DNA of 64,000 nt, taken from contig JAOSJU010000001.1 in assembly GCA_027493945.1 (NCBI GenBank), positions 1,302,001 through 1,366,000 of the forward strand, read 5' to 3'. Positions within the stretch are counted from its first letter, which is position 1, and each line of letters begins with the position of its first letter. Source of the stretch: Burkholderiaceae bacterium (lineage in GTDB: Bacteria; Pseudomonadota; Gammaproteobacteria; Burkholderiales; Burkholderiaceae_E). The notes under the pieces were generated by a model. The model was not told where the DNA came from. It made no database searches and saw nothing but the letters and a program-made list of their open reading frames with translations. The translations under genes and the position numbers were made by a program. Shown here one piece after another: positions 62,542 through 64,000 of the stretch.

Positions 62542-63377
62542 CGCTTCCTCCGACGGTAGACCTTGGAGTCGCGGAAGCTCTTCGTACCGGCCGTTGAAAT
62601 GCCGAGGTAGAACTCCTTGACGTCCTCGTTGTCCTTGAGATCGGCCGCTCGGCCATCCATGACCACGCGACCGTTCTCGAGGATGTAGCCGAAATCGGAG
62701 TAGCGAAGCGCGATACTCGTGTTCTGCTCGGCCAGAAGGAAGGAGACGCCATCCACCTGGTTCAAGTGCTTCACGATCTCGAAGATCTCCTCGACGATCT
62801 TGGGCGCCAACCCCATGGATGGCTCATCCAGCAAGACCATGCGCGGCTTCGCCATCAACGCCCGGCCGATGGCACACATCTGCTGCTCGCCGCCGGACGT
62901 GTAACCTGCCAGGCGACGTCGGCAGGTCTTCAATCGGGGAAAGTAGCCGTACACCGATTCCAGCGCGTCGTTCAGTTCTGCGCGGCTGAGCGGCCGGGAG
63001 TGCGCCCCGGTCATCAGGTTTTCCTCGATGCTCAGATGCGGAAAGCAATGGCGCCCCTCCATGACCAGTGAGAGCCCTTTTCGCACCAGGACATCTGGCG
63101 TGAGTTGGTCAACTCGCTCTCCCCTGAAGGTGACGTCTCCTTTGGTGACCGCGCCTCGTTCATTCCTCAGAAGCGTGCTGATGGTCTTGAGCGTGGTGCT
63201 CTTTCCGGCGCCATTGGCACCGAGTAGCGCAACGACTCCGCCGGAAGGTACGTGAAGCGAAACGCCCTTGAGAACGAGTATCGAGTTGTCATAGACGACC
63301 TCGATACTGTTGAGCGTCAGCAGAGGGCCCGTCTGCGTGCCCTTTGGCTGGCCCGCGGGTCCAGAGTTGTCATGCAT
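62529..63377 (-). CDS. ABC transporter ATP-binding protein LivF-type, right-hand cluster
   Basis: 282 aa with a Pro/Gly-rich N-terminal extension. Walker A LLGANGAGKSTTLKTI, Q-loop LSLVMEGRHCFPHLSIEENL, signature YTSGGEQQMCAIGRAL, Walker B RMVLLDEPSMGLAP, H-loop LAEQNTS. C-terminal basic extension DSKVYRRRKRWLA. Partner permeases must lie beyond the right edge. Follows the binding-protein gene across an intercistronic hairpin. Confidence 0.93.
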   Translation of the reverse strand: MHDNSGPAGQPKGTQTGPLLTLNSIEVVYDNSILVLKGVSLHVPSGGVVALLGANGAGKSTTLKTISTLLRNERGAVTKGDVTFRGERVDQLTPDVLVRKGLSLVMEGRHCFPHLSIEENLMTGAHSRPLSRAELNDALESVYGYFPRLKTCRRRLAGYTSGGEQQMCAIGRALMAKPRMVLLDEPSMGLAPKIVEEIFEIVKHLNQVDGVSFLLAEQNTSIALRYSDFGYILENGRVVMDGRAADLKDNEDVKEFYLGISTAGTKSFRDSKVYRRRKRWLA

Positions 63378-63408
63378 GCGAGAGCTCGTGCGAACGAGGT
63401 TGACAAGA

Positions 63409-63436
63409 TCCCCGGAAGAGGTTTTTCCTCCGGGGA
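63409..63436 (-). promoter_or_regulatory. intercistronic hairpin between livK-type and livF
   Basis: TCCCCGG (63409-63415) and CCGGGGA (63430-63436) with further AGG/CCT pairing inside. No T-run follows on the transcribed strand, so it is more likely an mRNA-stability element or partial attenuator, letting binding protein exceed ATPase, than a full terminator. Confidence 0.45.
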
Positions 63437-63446
63437 CTGCCTGACG

Positions 63447-64000
63447 TCAGTTGGGGCAACTCACGGGTGTGATCTTGTTCTCCGCGGCGTACTTGGCTGC
63501 GGACTCCTCGATCAGCTTGCGCGTGAGCGCCTTGTCACCAACGATCCAGTTGGGCGTGATGGAGACCCACTTGGCCCCGTCCCACTGCTGCATCTTGATG
63601 GCGCCGGAACCCTCGTGATCCAGGCAGGAGGTCTTCACCGTCGGGAACAGACCCGAGACGCCGAGTTCCTGCTGGCGCTTGTCGTCGATGTTCAGGTTCT
63701 CGATGCCCCAACGCACCTGCTCGGGCGTCATCCGCTTGCCGACGCCGAACTTCCTCTGAGCGCTGGCGATGGCCTCGGTCATCAAGATCCCCGCCACGAC
63801 TCCGCGGGTGTGGTAGGCCGATCCGATTCGCCCTTGTTCCTTCAGATCGCCCTTGCCCGCGGCATACAGCTTGCGGATCTCGTCGAGCAACGGATAGTTC
63901 CCGGGCGTCGTGAAGCCCGCCGAGATGTAGCCCTTTCCGGCCTCGCCCGCCGGAACAACTTCCTCCTCGGACCCGCCCCACCAGGAGCCGATGATCCGAT
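63447..64000 (-). CDS. ABC transporter substrate-binding protein, C-terminal part
   Basis: Partial at the right edge; 184 residues seen: IIGSWWGGSEEEVVPAGEAGKGYISAGFT..., LLDEIRKLYAAGKGDLKE, AYHTRGVVAGILMTEAIASAQRKFG, MTPEQVRWGIENLNID, ending NKITPVSCPN. This is the lobe-2 end of a LivK/AmiC-type periplasmic receptor. The Cys pair (SCLDHEGSG, VSCPN) may form a disulfide. It heads the right-hand operon as far as visible. Confidence 0.88.
   Translation of the reverse strand, partial: RIIGSWWGGSEEEVVPAGEAGKGYISAGFTTPGNYPLLDEIRKLYAAGKGDLKEQGRIGSAYHTRGVVAGILMTEAIASAQRKFGVGKRMTPEQVRWGIENLNIDDKRQQELGVSGLFPTVKTSCLDHEGSGAIKMQQWDGAKWVSITPNWIVGDKALTRKLIEESAAKYAAENKITPVSCPN

Overview
The window looks like a high-GC betaproteobacterial chromosome, most likely Burkholderiales or a close relative. 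The evidence is the core block trpE-gph-rpe-apaG-mltA (with the first codons of trpG after trpE), plus dsbC and a UbiH-type hydroxylase, a gene order I associate with that class. The core DNA (about 1.6-8.7 kb) is visibly more GC-rich than much of what follows.

Layout. (1) 1-1.6 kb: the edge of an integrated element with a P4-type tyrosine integrase. It joins the chromosome nine codons into trpG. (2) 1.6-8.8 kb: core genes, including a Trp-rich leader peptide and attenuator hairpin ahead of trpE, ending at tRNA-Phe(GAA). (3) 8.8-54.7 kb: one genomic island of about 46 kb. It is bounded by a 45-bp direct repeat of the tRNA-Phe 3' end (8765-8809 and 54639-54683), and its tyrosine integrase lies just inside the right repeat. 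(4) 54.7-58.3 kb: the displaced tRNA terminator, a small phasin-like ORF, a higBA toxin-antitoxin module with antitoxin leftovers, and a broken third integrase. (5) 58.4-64 kb: a second acyl-CoA cluster (Crp/Fnr regulator, CoA ligase, crotonase, acyl-CoA dehydrogenase, LivF, LivK) that runs off the right edge.

The island carries two modules. Its left half (11-33.7 kb) is a catabolic regulon. It encodes TRAP (dctPQM) and ABC (livKHMGF) uptake systems, a PaaK-type CoA ligase, an NDP-forming acyl-CoA synthetase, three acyl-CoA dehydrogenases, three crotonases, a Cys-less thiolase/aldolase with a DUF35 partner, and a two-subunit B12 acyl-CoA mutase with its MeaB-type GTPase chaperone. Three copies of a palindrome near TTGACCAAACGTTTGGTCAA lie in the three promoter regions of the regulon, and a TetR regulator is encoded in its middle, so one repressor probably controls the whole set. 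The inferred job is uptake, CoA activation, carbon-skeleton rearrangement and beta-oxidation or retro-aldol cleavage of a branched or cyclic carboxylic acid; the substrate is unknown. Its right half (34.8-50.4 kb) is defence-like. It holds a STAND NTPase of about 2184 aa with an N-terminal DUF4297/Cap4-like nuclease domain, then an overlapping operon hsdM-hsdS-hsdR-170-aa protein in which hsdM carries an HTH and hsdR is fused to a YgjP-type metallopeptidase domain.

At least 15 genes, including trpE and ubiH, are broken by exactly one base in or next to short homopolymer runs (trpE twice). Undoing each indel restores a continuous family-like protein, so I treat these as probable sequencing or assembly errors and describe the joined genes.
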